In this document: positions 50,388-59,171 of the stretch, in pieces
Layout: the number at the start of each line of letters is the position of its first letter
Position numbering within the stretch: position 1 is the stretch's first letter
Source: Allorhodoferax sp032337135
Lineage (GTDB): Bacteria; Pseudomonadota; Gammaproteobacteria; Burkholderiales; Burkholderiaceae_C
Length of the DNA stretch: 64,000 nt
Reading direction: 5' to 3'
Assembly (NCBI RefSeq): GCF_032337135.1
Contig: NZ_JAVXZZ010000001.1
Coordinates: forward strand, 186,001 to 250,000
The notes under the pieces: generated by a model
Databases searched by the model: none
Told to the model about the DNA's origin: nothing
The model's input: the letters and a program-made list of their open reading frames with translations, nothing else
Program-made: the position numbers and the translations under genes

Positions 50388-51408
50388 ACTGCAATACCTT
50401 CTCGCGCCGCCACTGCAGCGGGCTCTGGCCCAGCCACTGCCGAAACGCGCGCGTGAACGAACTCTGCTCTGCATAGCCCAGCAGCAGGGCCACGTCGAGC
50501 ATGCTCAGCGAGGCATCGCGCAGGTAGACCTTGGCCAGGTCCTTGCGCACCGCATCGAGAATCTGCCCGAACGAGGTATTGGCTTCGGCCAGCCGACGCT
50601 GCAGGCTACGGGCGGGCACCCCCAGTGCACGGGCCACGTGCGCCAGCGTGGCCTCGCACTTGGGCATGAGCGGAATCAGCGCCGCACGCACCTGCTGCGC
50701 CACGTCGGTGCTGCCAAAGGCCTTCTCCATCGCGGCCCGGGCCTGCTCGCGCATGGCCAGGTGCAGGGTTTCATCGGCCTGCACCAGGGGCATGGCCAGC
50801 AGACTGCGCTCGAACACCAGGGCATTGGTGTGCTGGCCAAAGGCCACGGGGCAGCCGAAGAACTGCGAAAAGGCCTCACCGGCACCTGCGGCCGCGTGCT
50901 GGAACGTGACCTGGCGCAGCGGCAGCGGCACGCCCGCCATCCAGCGCCCGAAGGCGAACCAGCTGGCGATCAGCGCCTCGGCCAGTACCGGGCTGTAGGA
51001 CAGCTGGGGCTGCAGCACATGCCACTCCAGCACCGCGTGCGCACCCTGCTCGCTCATGCGCATTTCGCTGTAGCCGATGTCGAACACCAGGCGCCGGTAG
51101 TGCGGCACCAAGGCCAGCGCTTCGCCCAGGGTGCGGCAGGTCATGAGCGCATAGCCCAGCACCTGGAAGGTGCCGGGTCGCACCTGGGCTGCGAACTCCA
51201 GGCCAATATCGCGGCGCCCCGTCAGCCGCTGCGCCGCCTCGAACAGGGCCACCACATCGCCCACGGGCCAGCGGGCCTGTCCCTCCTGGGGCGTGTCCTG
51301 CGCCAAGCCCGCGGCACGCAGCAAGGCACTGCGCTCCACCCCCAGTCGCTGGGCGGTTTCGAACAGTCCGGCCACGAAGCCGCCACCGACGGTACTGAGT
51401 GTGTGCAT
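50374..51408 (-). CDS. AraC-family regulator (arabinose-binding-like N-terminal domain)
   Basis: 344 residues from ATG 51408; ATG 51444 is possible. An N-terminal effector domain of the OruR/ArgR-like type (LGYALMTCRTLGEALALVPH, RLVFDIGYSEMRMSEQG) precedes a C-terminal double helix-turn-helix (SLSMLDVALLLGYAEQSSFT, FRQWLGQSPLQWRREKVLQS). Divergent from the BASS-led operon with 143 bases between, so it is the likely regulator of that operon. Confidence 0.92.
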   Translation of the reverse strand: MHTLSTVGGGFVAGLFETAQRLGVERSALLRAAGLAQDTPQEGQARWPVGDVVALFEAAQRLTGRRDIGLEFAAQVRPGTFQVLGYALMTCRTLGEALALVPHYRRLVFDIGYSEMRMSEQGAHAVLEWHVLQPQLSYSPVLAEALIASWFAFGRWMAGVPLPLRQVTFQHAAAGAGEAFSQFFGCPVAFGQHTNALVFERSLLAMPLVQADETLHLAMREQARAAMEKAFGSTDVAQQVRAALIPLMPKCEATLAHVARALGVPARSLQRRLAEANTSFGQILDAVRKDLAKVYLRDASLSMLDVALLLGYAEQSSFTRAFRQWLGQSPLQWRREKVLQSLRK

Positions 51409-51551
51409 GGATGGGGTGTTGAATGCGCCGACAGACTGGCGCAAAATGACAAAAACAAGGCATTGTCGGACAAGCCGAAATCTGCCGCAAGTCCTAGCAT
51501 CCGGTCATTGCCCAAGCTGCGCGCAACAACACATCCAACCAGGAGACACGC

Positions 51552-52469
51552 ATGCTGCCCATCGACCAGGTACAACTGCAATTCAACCCGGCCACGCTGG
51601 CCGGGCTCAACGCCATCCTCGGGCTGGTGATGTTCGGCATCGCGCTCGACCTGCGCGTATCCGACTTCCGCGAGGCCTTCCGCAGCCCCAAAGGACTGCT
51701 GCTGGCCACCATCGGACACCACATCCTGTTCCCGGCCATGACCTACGTCCTGATCTGGATCATGCAACCGAGCCCCAGCATTGCGCTGGGCATGATCCTG
51801 GTGTCGTCCTGCCCGGCCGGTCACCTGTCCAACTTCCTCACCCACCTGTCCAAGGGCAACGCCGCGCTGTCGGTGAGTGCCAGCGCCATCTCCACCGCGC
51901 TGGCCATCGTGATGACCCCGCTGAACTTCAACTTCTGGGGCAACCTGCACCCCATCACCCACGACCTGATGCAGACCATCTCCATCGACCCGTGGGTGAT
52001 GCTCAAGGACATCATCATCCTGCTCGGCATCCCGCTGGTGGCAGGCATGGGTGTGGCGCACAAGTTCCCGGCGTTTGCCAAACGCGCCGAGAAGCCCATG
52101 AAGCGCTTTTCGATGGTGGTGTTTGCGCTCTTCGTGGTGGGTGCCCTGGCGGCCAACTTCCAGCACTTCCTGCAGTACATCCAATTCGTGGTGCTGCTGG
52201 TGTTCATCCACAACGGTCTGGCACTGGTCACGGGCTACGGACTCTCCACCTTGCTTCGCTTGCCCGAACGCGACCGCCGCGCCGTCACCTTCGAAATGGG
52301 CATCCAGAACTCCGGTCTGGGTCTGATCCTGATCTTCAACATGTTCCACGGCCTGGGTGGCATGGCCATCATCACCGCCTGGTGGGGCATCTGGCACATC
52401 GTCTCGGGCCTCTCGCTGGCACTGTTCTGGAGCAAGCGCGACCCGCAACCCGGCATCCGTGGCTATTGA
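51552..52469 (+). CDS. Bile acid:sodium symporter (BASS) family transporter
   Basis: 305 residues with about nine to ten transmembrane helices. LNAILGLVMFGIALDLRVSD, GMILVSSCPAGHLSNFLTHL and EMGIQNSGLGLILIFNMFH are conserved BASS blocks around the unwound helices that bind sodium. AGGAG precedes the ATG. First gene of a five-gene operon; BASS proteins import organic acids, including steroids and sulfonates. Confidence 0.92.
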   Translation: MLPIDQVQLQFNPATLAGLNAILGLVMFGIALDLRVSDFREAFRSPKGLLLATIGHHILFPAMTYVLIWIMQPSPSIALGMILVSSCPAGHLSNFLTHLSKGNAALSVSASAISTALAIVMTPLNFNFWGNLHPITHDLMQTISIDPWVMLKDIIILLGIPLVAGMGVAHKFPAFAKRAEKPMKRFSMVVFALFVVGALAANFQHFLQYIQFVVLLVFIHNGLALVTGYGLSTLLRLPERDRRAVTFEMGIQNSGLGLILIFNMFHGLGGMAIITAWWGIWHIVSGLSLALFWSKRDPQPGIRGY

Positions 52470-52482
52470 TCGAAGGCATTCC

Positions 52483-53439
52483 ATGAGCACCCAGACCATT
52501 CTCGTCACCGGCAGTTCGGGCTACCTGGGCAGCCAGGTGCTGGCCACGCTGGCACAGCGTGCCGACCTGCGCATTGTCGGCCTCGATGTCCGTGAGCCAA
52601 CCCAGCGCCTGGATGGCGTCACCTACGCGGTAGCCGACATCCGTGCGGTGGAAGTGGACAGCATCGTCGCCACGCACCGCCCCGACGTTGTGGTGCACCT
52701 GGCCAGCATCGTCACCCCCGGCAAGGACAGCAATCGCGCCTTCGAATACGACGTGGACGTGAACGGAACGCGCAACCTGCTGCAGGCCTGTGTGGCGCAT
52801 GGCGTGCGCCGCGTCATCGTGTCCAGCAGCGGGGCCGCCTACGGCTACCACGCCGATAACCCGGAATGGTTGGTCGAAACCGACCCAGTGCGCGGCAACG
52901 AGGCCTTTGCCTATTCGCACCACAAGCGCCTGGTCGAAGAGATGCTGGCCGAGTACCGTGCCCAACACCCCGCGCTGGAACAGGTGGTGTTCCGCATCGG
53001 CACCATCCTGGGCCCGACCGTACGCAACCAGATCACCGACCTGTTCGAGAAGCCGCGCCTCATTGCCATTGCGGGTAGCGACAGCCCCTTCGTGTTCATC
53101 CACGACCAGGATGTGGTCGGCGCCATCGTGCATGGCATCGATTCGGCCCAGACCGGTATCTTCAATGTGGCCGGAGACGGCAAGCTCAGCATCCACCAGA
53201 TCGCGGCCAAGCTCCACAAGCAATGCGTGGTCTTCCCCGCATGGGTATTGCGCAGTGCGCTATGGATTCTGAAGCAACTGCACCTCACCCAATACGGCCC
53301 GGAACAGCTCGACTTTCTGCGCTACCGCCCGGTGCTGCTCAACACGCGGCTCAAGACCGAGTTCGGCTACACGCCCAAACTCAGTTCGGCACAGGTGTTC
53401 GACCTGTACCTGCAAGCCCGCAAGGGCCAAGTGCAATGA
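52483..53439 (+). CDS. NAD-dependent epimerase/dehydratase (extended SDR)
   Basis: 318 residues. The Rossmann motif is VTGSSGYLGSQVLATL; catalytic Ser and Tyr/Lys are in VSSSGAAYGYH and AYSHHKRLVEEM (YxxxK). The extended SDR group includes sugar epimerases and 3-beta-hydroxysteroid dehydrogenases; substrate unknown. It starts 13 bases after the transporter and overlaps the next gene by 4 bases. Confidence 0.92.
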   Translation: MSTQTILVTGSSGYLGSQVLATLAQRADLRIVGLDVREPTQRLDGVTYAVADIRAVEVDSIVATHRPDVVVHLASIVTPGKDSNRAFEYDVDVNGTRNLLQACVAHGVRRVIVSSSGAAYGYHADNPEWLVETDPVRGNEAFAYSHHKRLVEEMLAEYRAQHPALEQVVFRIGTILGPTVRNQITDLFEKPRLIAIAGSDSPFVFIHDQDVVGAIVHGIDSAQTGIFNVAGDGKLSIHQIAAKLHKQCVVFPAWVLRSALWILKQLHLTQYGPEQLDFLRYRPVLLNTRLKTEFGYTPKLSSAQVFDLYLQARKGQVQ

Positions 53440-54236
53440 ATGCTCGACGGGTAGTGCTGATCAGCGGCGCGGGTGGTGGCCTGGGCACTGCCCTGTGCCG
53501 CAGCTACATCGCCCGGGGGGATTGCGTGGTGGCACTGGAGCCTGACGCCGCGAACGCGACAGCACTGGAGCGATCCCTGCCAGCCAAGCAACTTCTGGTG
53601 TGCAGCGGGGCCCTGGGCGACGTCACCAACGCCGAATCCTGCAGGCAGGCCGTAGCCGCCGCTGTGGAACGCTTCGGTCGCATCGACATCGTCATCAACA
53701 ACGCCGGCATCACCCAGCGCAGCCTGTTTGTAGAGGCAGACCTGGCGCAGCTGCGCCGCGTGATGGAGGTGAACTACCTCGGTGCCGTGCACCTGACCCA
53801 CGCCGCCCTGCCCCAGTTGGTCCAACACCGGGGCGTGGTCGCTGCGGTGTCCAGCGTGGCGGGTTTCGCTCCGCTGCTGGGGCGCAGTGCCTACTGCGCC
53901 AGCAAGCATGCGCTGCACGGCTTTTTCGATACCCTGCGCTGCGAGCTGGCGCCCCAGGGCGTGGCGGTGTGCCTGGCCAGCCCCTCCTTCATTGCCACCG
54001 CAATCGCCCGCAGCGGTGAAACGGCGCGTGTGGCCACCGGTGGCGAATCCAGCCCGGACCAGATCGCTGCGGCCATCCTGCAGTCCATCGACCGACGCGA
54101 ACCGCAGCTGCTGCCCGACCGCACCTCCCGCATGGCGTGGTGGGTCAGCAAGCTCGCACCCCGCTTCTATGCCCGCACCATGACGCGGCGCATTGCCCCG
54201 GAATACCCCTCATTCATCCCGAAGGAAGGCGCATGA
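53436..54236 (+). CDS. Short-chain dehydrogenase/reductase (classical SDR)
   Basis: 266 residues. Cofactor motif LISGAGGGLGTAL, then NNAGITQRS, and the active site VSSVAGFAPLLGRSAYCASK with Ser, Tyr and Lys in place. A C-terminal extension (WWVSKLAPRFYARTMTRRIA) could contact the membrane or substrate. ATGA overlaps link it to genes on both sides. Confidence 0.93.
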   Translation: MNARRVVLISGAGGGLGTALCRSYIARGDCVVALEPDAANATALERSLPAKQLLVCSGALGDVTNAESCRQAVAAAVERFGRIDIVINNAGITQRSLFVEADLAQLRRVMEVNYLGAVHLTHAALPQLVQHRGVVAAVSSVAGFAPLLGRSAYCASKHALHGFFDTLRCELAPQGVAVCLASPSFIATAIARSGETARVATGGESSPDQIAAAILQSIDRREPQLLPDRTSRMAWWVSKLAPRFYARTMTRRIAPEYPSFIPKEGA

Positions 54237-55993
54237 AAAAAACCGTATTTGCATTGCTGGGCCTGGTGGCGCTGCAAAGTTTCGCCGCACCGGTGCAGGT
54301 GGTCGATACCCACGGCAAGCCGTTGGCCACCGTCATGGTCAGTCGCCAGCCAGTCAAGGCGGCCGTGCTCGACACCTCGGACGAAGGCTATCCCGCCAGC
54401 GGCAAATTGCAGCAGTCCTATATCGAGCTCACGCGCTTCACCGATTCCCAGGGTCGTGCCGACATTCCCGCGGCCGAGCACGCCTGGAAGCTGCGCCTGC
54501 GCAAGGCCGGCTACAAGGACCGGATCGTCAGTCCCGCCGAGGCCTCCAAGCCGGTGGTCATGCAGGCCGAGACCGACCCGGCAGAACTCGCAGCCCAACG
54601 GCCCTCGAACGCCTGGACTTCCACCATCGACTTCGGTGATGCGGCACTCAAGAAGGAGTTCATGCTCCAGTGCAACTATTGCCACCAGCAAGGCGGCGCC
54701 CTGCTGCGCCGCGAGCGCAGTGCCGACGAGTGGAAGGAAGCCATGAAGCGCATGGTGCGCTACGGCTCGCGCCTGTCCAGCGAAGCGCGCGAGAAGATTC
54801 CCGCGCTGCTGGAGGCGCACTGGAAGGACATCGCCGCCCACCCCGAGAAAGTGCCTGCCGGCACGCCCTGGTCCGCCGATCTGTCCAAGGTGACAGTGCG
54901 TGAAATGCCCGTGGGCGACGCCATGTCGCAGATGCACGATCTGCTGGTGCACTCCAACGGCAAGGTGTACATCGGCGACAACCTGCAGGACCGCCTGTAC
55001 GAGATCGAACCCACCACCGGCAAGTTCACGGTATTCCATGTGCCCAAGCAGGACGGCGACCGCCTCGGTGGCCTGATGCCCGGGCGCCTGGTGGACTTCC
55101 CCAAGCACCAGACCTACCAGGGCATCCACTCGCTGGCCGAGTCCACCAAGGACGGGCACATCTTCCTCACGCCCTCGCACCAGCGCCGCCTGATCGAATT
55201 CGATCCGGTCAGCAAACAGTTCGTCCAGCACGAGATGGAGCGCGGCTTCTACCCGCACACCGTGCGCATCGACGCCAAGGACCGCGTCTGGTTCACCCTG
55301 GCCCTCTCCAACCAGGTGGCCATGTTCGACCGTACGACTAAGCAATTCACCTACTACGACCTGCCCGCGCGCTCGTTCATGGAAGGCCTCACCATCAAGC
55401 TCACGCCCACACTCATGGGTCTGACGCGCTTTGGCATTCCCGTAGCCAACCTCGTCAAGGTCGACCACCAGAGCACCGGCGTGCCCCTGCCCTACGGCCT
55501 GGACATCACCCCGGACGGCAAGGTCTGGATCGCCCGCCTCTACACCAACGAGATCGGCGTCATCGACCCCGACAAGGGCTCGGTCACCATGATCGCGACC
55601 CCCTTCACGGCGCCGCGCCGACTGCGTGCCGATGCCCAGGGTAACCTGTGGATCGCGGCCTTCAACGAGTCGCTGATTGCCCGCTACAACCCGGCCAAGG
55701 CCGAGTTCACCACCTTCGACCTGCCCGTGGTGCCCAAGGGCAGCGACACCCCCTACTCGCTCAACGTGGACCGCCAGCGCAACCAGGTGTGGGTCAACGG
55801 CACCAATTCGGACTCGGTGTACCGCTTCGACATTGCCGCTGGCAAGTGGAATGTGTACCCGATGCAGCGCAAGGTCACCTTCACGCGTGACGTCGAAATC
55901 ACCAAGGATGGCAAGGCCTACGTGAGCGGCGCGGCCTTTCCGAGCTGGCACATCGAGGACCAGCAGCCGACCCTGATGGAAATCACGCCGTGA
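54233..55993 (+). CDS. Exported c-type heme and beta-propeller (Vgb-like) protein
   Basis: 586 residues. Signal peptide MKKTVFALLGLVALQSFA; an N-terminal beta-sandwich-like domain (about 20-110, VQVVDTHGKPLATVMVSRQP); a single c-heme motif CNYCH at about 144-148, with helices resembling a small cytochrome c; then a six- or seven-bladed propeller of the virginiamycin B lyase / streptogramin lyase type (MHDLLVHSNGKVYIGDNLQD, YPHTVRIDAKDRVWFTLALS, YGLDITPDGKVWIARLYTN). The fusion suggests a periplasmic redox enzyme or electron carrier, not an antibiotic lyase. GAAGGAAGG precedes the ATG. Confidence 0.85.
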   Translation: MKKTVFALLGLVALQSFAAPVQVVDTHGKPLATVMVSRQPVKAAVLDTSDEGYPASGKLQQSYIELTRFTDSQGRADIPAAEHAWKLRLRKAGYKDRIVSPAEASKPVVMQAETDPAELAAQRPSNAWTSTIDFGDAALKKEFMLQCNYCHQQGGALLRRERSADEWKEAMKRMVRYGSRLSSEAREKIPALLEAHWKDIAAHPEKVPAGTPWSADLSKVTVREMPVGDAMSQMHDLLVHSNGKVYIGDNLQDRLYEIEPTTGKFTVFHVPKQDGDRLGGLMPGRLVDFPKHQTYQGIHSLAESTKDGHIFLTPSHQRRLIEFDPVSKQFVQHEMERGFYPHTVRIDAKDRVWFTLALSNQVAMFDRTTKQFTYYDLPARSFMEGLTIKLTPTLMGLTRFGIPVANLVKVDHQSTGVPLPYGLDITPDGKVWIARLYTNEIGVIDPDKGSVTMIATPFTAPRRLRADAQGNLWIAAFNESLIARYNPAKAEFTTFDLPVVPKGSDTPYSLNVDRQRNQVWVNGTNSDSVYRFDIAAGKWNVYPMQRKVTFTRDVEITKDGKAYVSGAAFPSWHIEDQQPTLMEITP

Positions 55994-57165
55994 CGCGGTT
56001 TTACCTGTCGTGCCTGCTGGCCTTCACGGCCGGGCACATGGTGAACTACACCGTGATCCTGTACCTGCAGGAAACGGTGGGCTCGGACCTGCTCTCCGGC
56101 ATAGGCTTCGGGCTCTCGTTCGGCTCCTCGCTGCTGTTCGGCTGGTTCGCCGGCGTGCTGTGCGACCGTGTGGCCCCGCACCGGGTGATCCAGTGGGCGC
56201 AGACGCTGTTCGTGGTCTGCCTGGGCTTGCTGTGGTGGATCGACGCGAAAGCCAGCGGCGACACGCGTGTGGTGCTGGTCATGCTCGCGGCGCTGTTCTC
56301 GGGCCTGGGCTGGTCCTTCGTGGGACCGGCGCGCCTGGCCGCCCTGGGGCAACTGGCCGACCCGGCACGCCTGAAGCCCGCCACCATCCTGTTCAACGTG
56401 CAGGTCATGCTGGGCTTCGGCCTGGCCCCCATCGTGCTGGCCGTACAGCGCCACTACGGCGGCTGGCCCTGGGTGTTTGCCACCGGCATGGCACTGTTCG
56501 CGGCCTCGGGGCTCATGCTGCTGGGCATCCGTACCCGCGAGGCGGCGGCCTCCCAGCAAAGTGCCACCCGCGACCTGCTCGACAGCTTTGCCTTCATCGG
56601 CCGCACCCCCTTGCTCAAGCAGCTGCTGCTGGCCGCGGTCATTGCCTACGCCATGACCGGCCCGCTGCAGATCATGCTGCCCAAGCTGGCGCGCGAGACC
56701 CTGGGCCTGAGCGAAATCGAACGCGGCATGTACCTCGGGCTGCTTGCCCTGTCGCTCATCGGCGGCGGCATAGCGGCCCTGGTGGTGGGCAAGCACCTGC
56801 ACCATGGCCGCGCCATCCTGGCCGCCACCCTGGTGGCCTGCCTGCTGTTCGCCAGCCTGAGCCAATGGCAGGTGCCGGCGCTCTCCGCCACGGTGCTCGC
56901 GCTCGTCGGTCTGCTCGGTGGCATGACCATCAGCTTCGTGGTCGCAGGCATACAGGCCCAGGTGCCCGACGTGCTGCGCGGCCGGGTGATGGCGGTCTAC
57001 GCCATCATTTCGCAGGTCATTCCGGCCCTGTCGGGCGTGGTGGCGGGTGTCCTGGTGCGCAAGGCCGGGCTGACCGATGCCCTGCTGGGCGCCGGCATCG
57101 GCCTGGCCCTGGTCGCCGTGGCAGGCGCCGCAGCCATGCCCCAGCTGCGGCGTATGGCGCAGTAA
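55990..57165 (+). CDS. Major facilitator superfamily transporter
   Basis: 391 residues from GTG 55990, overlapping the upstream stop (GTGA). About twelve transmembrane helices; loop 2-3 holds GWFAGVLCDRVAPHRVIQ. Last gene of the BASS-led operon. The direction and substrate are unknown; an exporter for the product of the operon is one possibility. Confidence 0.9.
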   Translation: MTRFYLSCLLAFTAGHMVNYTVILYLQETVGSDLLSGIGFGLSFGSSLLFGWFAGVLCDRVAPHRVIQWAQTLFVVCLGLLWWIDAKASGDTRVVLVMLAALFSGLGWSFVGPARLAALGQLADPARLKPATILFNVQVMLGFGLAPIVLAVQRHYGGWPWVFATGMALFAASGLMLLGIRTREAAASQQSATRDLLDSFAFIGRTPLLKQLLLAAVIAYAMTGPLQIMLPKLARETLGLSEIERGMYLGLLALSLIGGGIAALVVGKHLHHGRAILAATLVACLLFASLSQWQVPALSATVLALVGLLGGMTISFVVAGIQAQVPDVLRGRVMAVYAIISQVIPALSGVVAGVLVRKAGLTDALLGAGIGLALVAVAGAAAMPQLRRMAQ

Positions 57166-57471
57166 GTTTCTTCGGTCATCCAGATTATCGGAGTTTGACC
57201 GTTGTCTTTGCTGGGCTGGCAGTAACGGCAGCGGTGGACTGGAAGCGGTCGTACGGTCATCAACAACCAATTCACGCAATCGACCCATTGCGGAAGTCTA
57301 GGCCAACAGTTTCAGCGCCTGAAAGCGGTCATTCAGAGATGACTGCGTTTCATGATGACGGGCCACGGGATTGCAGCGATAGCAGTCAGTCTACGACAAC
57401 TAAAAGGCAGGCCGCATTGAGCAACACACAGCAACATAGGTCGAAAGTCTGATCTGGATAGCTAAAGGTTG
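57166..57471. other. 306-base gap between the MFS gene and the Detocs operon
   Basis: No convincing gene. Lower in GC than the left side. It holds several GCGGTC words (57247-57252, 57325-57330) and a 10-bp GCGGTCATTC (57325-57334) that recurs beyond the other end of the island at 62646-62655. Probably the left junction of a horizontally acquired segment. Confidence 0.5.
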
Positions 57472-58713
57472 TCAGCGACCCAACTGCCCAGGTCGACTAA
57501 AGAACTTCCGAATAAATGCAATCGTTGCCTTCGCAGAGACCGTTGCCGCGTATGCCTGATACTTATCGGCTTTTTCCTTATCCCCTACATCGCAGACCGA
57601 CTTCAAGGAGACGAAGGCCTTGACCGAGCTTGATGACTCTGCGGCGACATATACAGGGTAGGTTTCCATATCGAGTCCGACCACAGCGCGATGCTGAGTC
57701 TGTGCGATAGAGTCGCGAACTTTCGCGTCTGCAAGAACGGCCGCGCCCGTCGCAACCGGGCCGCACACCAGCTTCGGCGTGGCAATGCCAGCTTCACGTG
57801 AAGCGGCGCCAAATGCGTTCCAAATTCCATCGTCGCGCATCATTTCCAATAGGCACTGTTTGACCAAAGGGCTGACATGCACCTGGTGAGGCGACTCCTG
57901 AAAAGCCGAGACTCCATCCGTCACCGAGAACTTCCCGTCTTGCCATAGCCAGGAAGTCTCCGCAGCTAACACATCACCAATGTTCGCTTTCTTGGGGAAC
58001 CCAGCGCAGATGCCAGCCATCACAACGAGTTTTGGTGTAAGCGCCTGACAGAGCTTTGACGTCGATACTGCAGCATGCACTGGCCCCATCCGCTCGCAAT
58101 GAGCCACTGCAATCGACAGCTTTCGTGCATCCGAGAGATCCAATTCTCCCAGTCTGTAGTACTGCCGTACGTCCAGCGGACGAACTGCGCCTAGCGAGGG
58201 CAGTGCTCGTTCGACCGAAACGAACTCAGGTTCAAGCAGCGCGGTGATGATGAGGACGTCAACATCAGGACTTCTTTCCGCCTGACCTGCTTGAGCCTTC
58301 TGGATGTACCTGGCAATCGAAATGATGTCCTCAAGACAAACCGTAGTGTCGTCTCGATAGCGCAGTAGCCCCCAAGGTCGACCTGAGAAAAATTTCTGGG
58401 TCTCAGGAGATAACTGATCCGCACGCGAAATCGATAGTGTGTAGGCGGCTCCGCATGCATCTTCGAACTGCTCAACTGACTCAAGTAAGTCCACTCCATT
58501 CGCTTCAGATGCCTCTCCACGGTACTGACGGGGAAGAATTAGGTCAGCCAATAGCAAGTCGAAGCGGCTCGACGCGAGTCGCTCAAGCGCACTGGCCGTC
58601 GTCTCGACGACTTGAGGCTCGTCAAAGAGTTCAGGGTGCGCTCTTATGGTCTCCAGCAGGCGAGTCTTTTTATGAAGCTCGTCTTCGACAAATAGAACTT
58701 TAAGTGGCTTCAC
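57472..58713 (-). CDS. dtcC: Detocs effector DtcC: receiver fused to nucleoside phosphorylase-like (PNP) domain
   Basis: 413 residues. An N-terminal receiver (about 1-140) has acidic pair E10-D11 in VLFVEDELHKK and phospho-acceptor Asp57 in LLLADLILPRQY. The C-terminal PNP/MTA-nucleosidase fold (about 150-400) shows VDVLIITALLEPEFVSVERA, VVMAGICAGFPKKANIGDV, VVGLDMETYPVY and the catalytic-aspartate region LKSVCDVGDKEK. In the published Detocs system, the phosphorylated DtcC PNP domain cleaves ATP to adenine and ribose-5'-triphosphate and starves the phage. Overlaps dtcB by 4 bases. GC is below that of the flanks. Confidence 0.88.
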   Translation of the reverse strand: MKPLKVLFVEDELHKKTRLLETIRAHPELFDEPQVVETTASALERLASSRFDLLLADLILPRQYRGEASEANGVDLLESVEQFEDACGAAYTLSISRADQLSPETQKFFSGRPWGLLRYRDDTTVCLEDIISIARYIQKAQAGQAERSPDVDVLIITALLEPEFVSVERALPSLGAVRPLDVRQYYRLGELDLSDARKLSIAVAHCERMGPVHAAVSTSKLCQALTPKLVVMAGICAGFPKKANIGDVLAAETSWLWQDGKFSVTDGVSAFQESPHQVHVSPLVKQCLLEMMRDDGIWNAFGAASREAGIATPKLVCGPVATGAAVLADAKVRDSIAQTQHRAVVGLDMETYPVYVAAESSSSVKAFVSLKSVCDVGDKEKADKYQAYAATVSAKATIAFIRKFFSRPGQLGR

Positions 58714-59171
58714 GTCTTGAGCGCCTTTCGAATGAGTTCAGATAGCTCGCTAGCCCATACTGTGTATACGGAGTCAAAAAGGACGCTTCCTCGAAAGAGT
58801 CCTGGATAGGCTACGCGAAGCTGCGTCGAGATCTCTTCAAGTGAGATCAACGAGCCCTTTTCTTCCAGTGCCCCGTATGCGCTTACGACGATGACTGGAA
58901 CTTCAATACCAATCCCGTCTAGATGCGCGAACAACTCCATTCCGCCCCGAGGGCGTGGAGTGCCGCCACCTTCTGCCTTCGTAAGGTCATAGGTGGGCAA
59001 CGACATGTCCAGAAGTACAAGGCAGTAGTCATGCTCATTTAGTAGCTTGATTGCGGAATTGACTGAAGCTGCGGAGTCGACTTGAACGTCGGAAAACGCA
59101 GCTACAACAAGCTGTTCCACGCTCAACCTCTTGGTTTCGATGTCTTCGACGATGAGCACGCGAAATGTCAC
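58710..59171 (-). CDS. dtcB: Detocs DtcB: stand-alone receiver protein
   Basis: 153 residues, receiver domain only, with VLIVEDIETKRLSVEQ, phospho-acceptor Asp55 in LVLLDMSLPTYD and a conserved VPVIVVSAYGALEEKG. No output domain. In Detocs, DtcB acts as a phosphate sink that prevents accidental activation of DtcC. An insertion (TKAEGGGTPRPRGGMELF) follows the phosphorylation loop. Overlaps dtcA and dtcC by 4 bases each. Confidence 0.85.
   Translation of the reverse strand: MTFRVLIVEDIETKRLSVEQLVVAAFSDVQVDSAASVNSAIKLLNEHDYCLVLLDMSLPTYDLTKAEGGGTPRPRGGMELFAHLDGIGIEVPVIVVSAYGALEEKGSLISLEEISTQLRVAYPGLFRGSVLFDSVYTVWASELSELIRKALKT

Noticed and set aside
54233..55993. Annotation as virginiamycin B lyase (antibiotic resistance)
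   Set aside because: The propeller resemblance alone is weak evidence, the protein is exported and has a c-heme motif, and it sits in a dehydrogenase/transporter operon.
57472..58713. Housekeeping MTA/SAH nucleosidase
   Set aside because: The N-terminal receiver and coupling to a second receiver and a kinase point to a Detocs effector.
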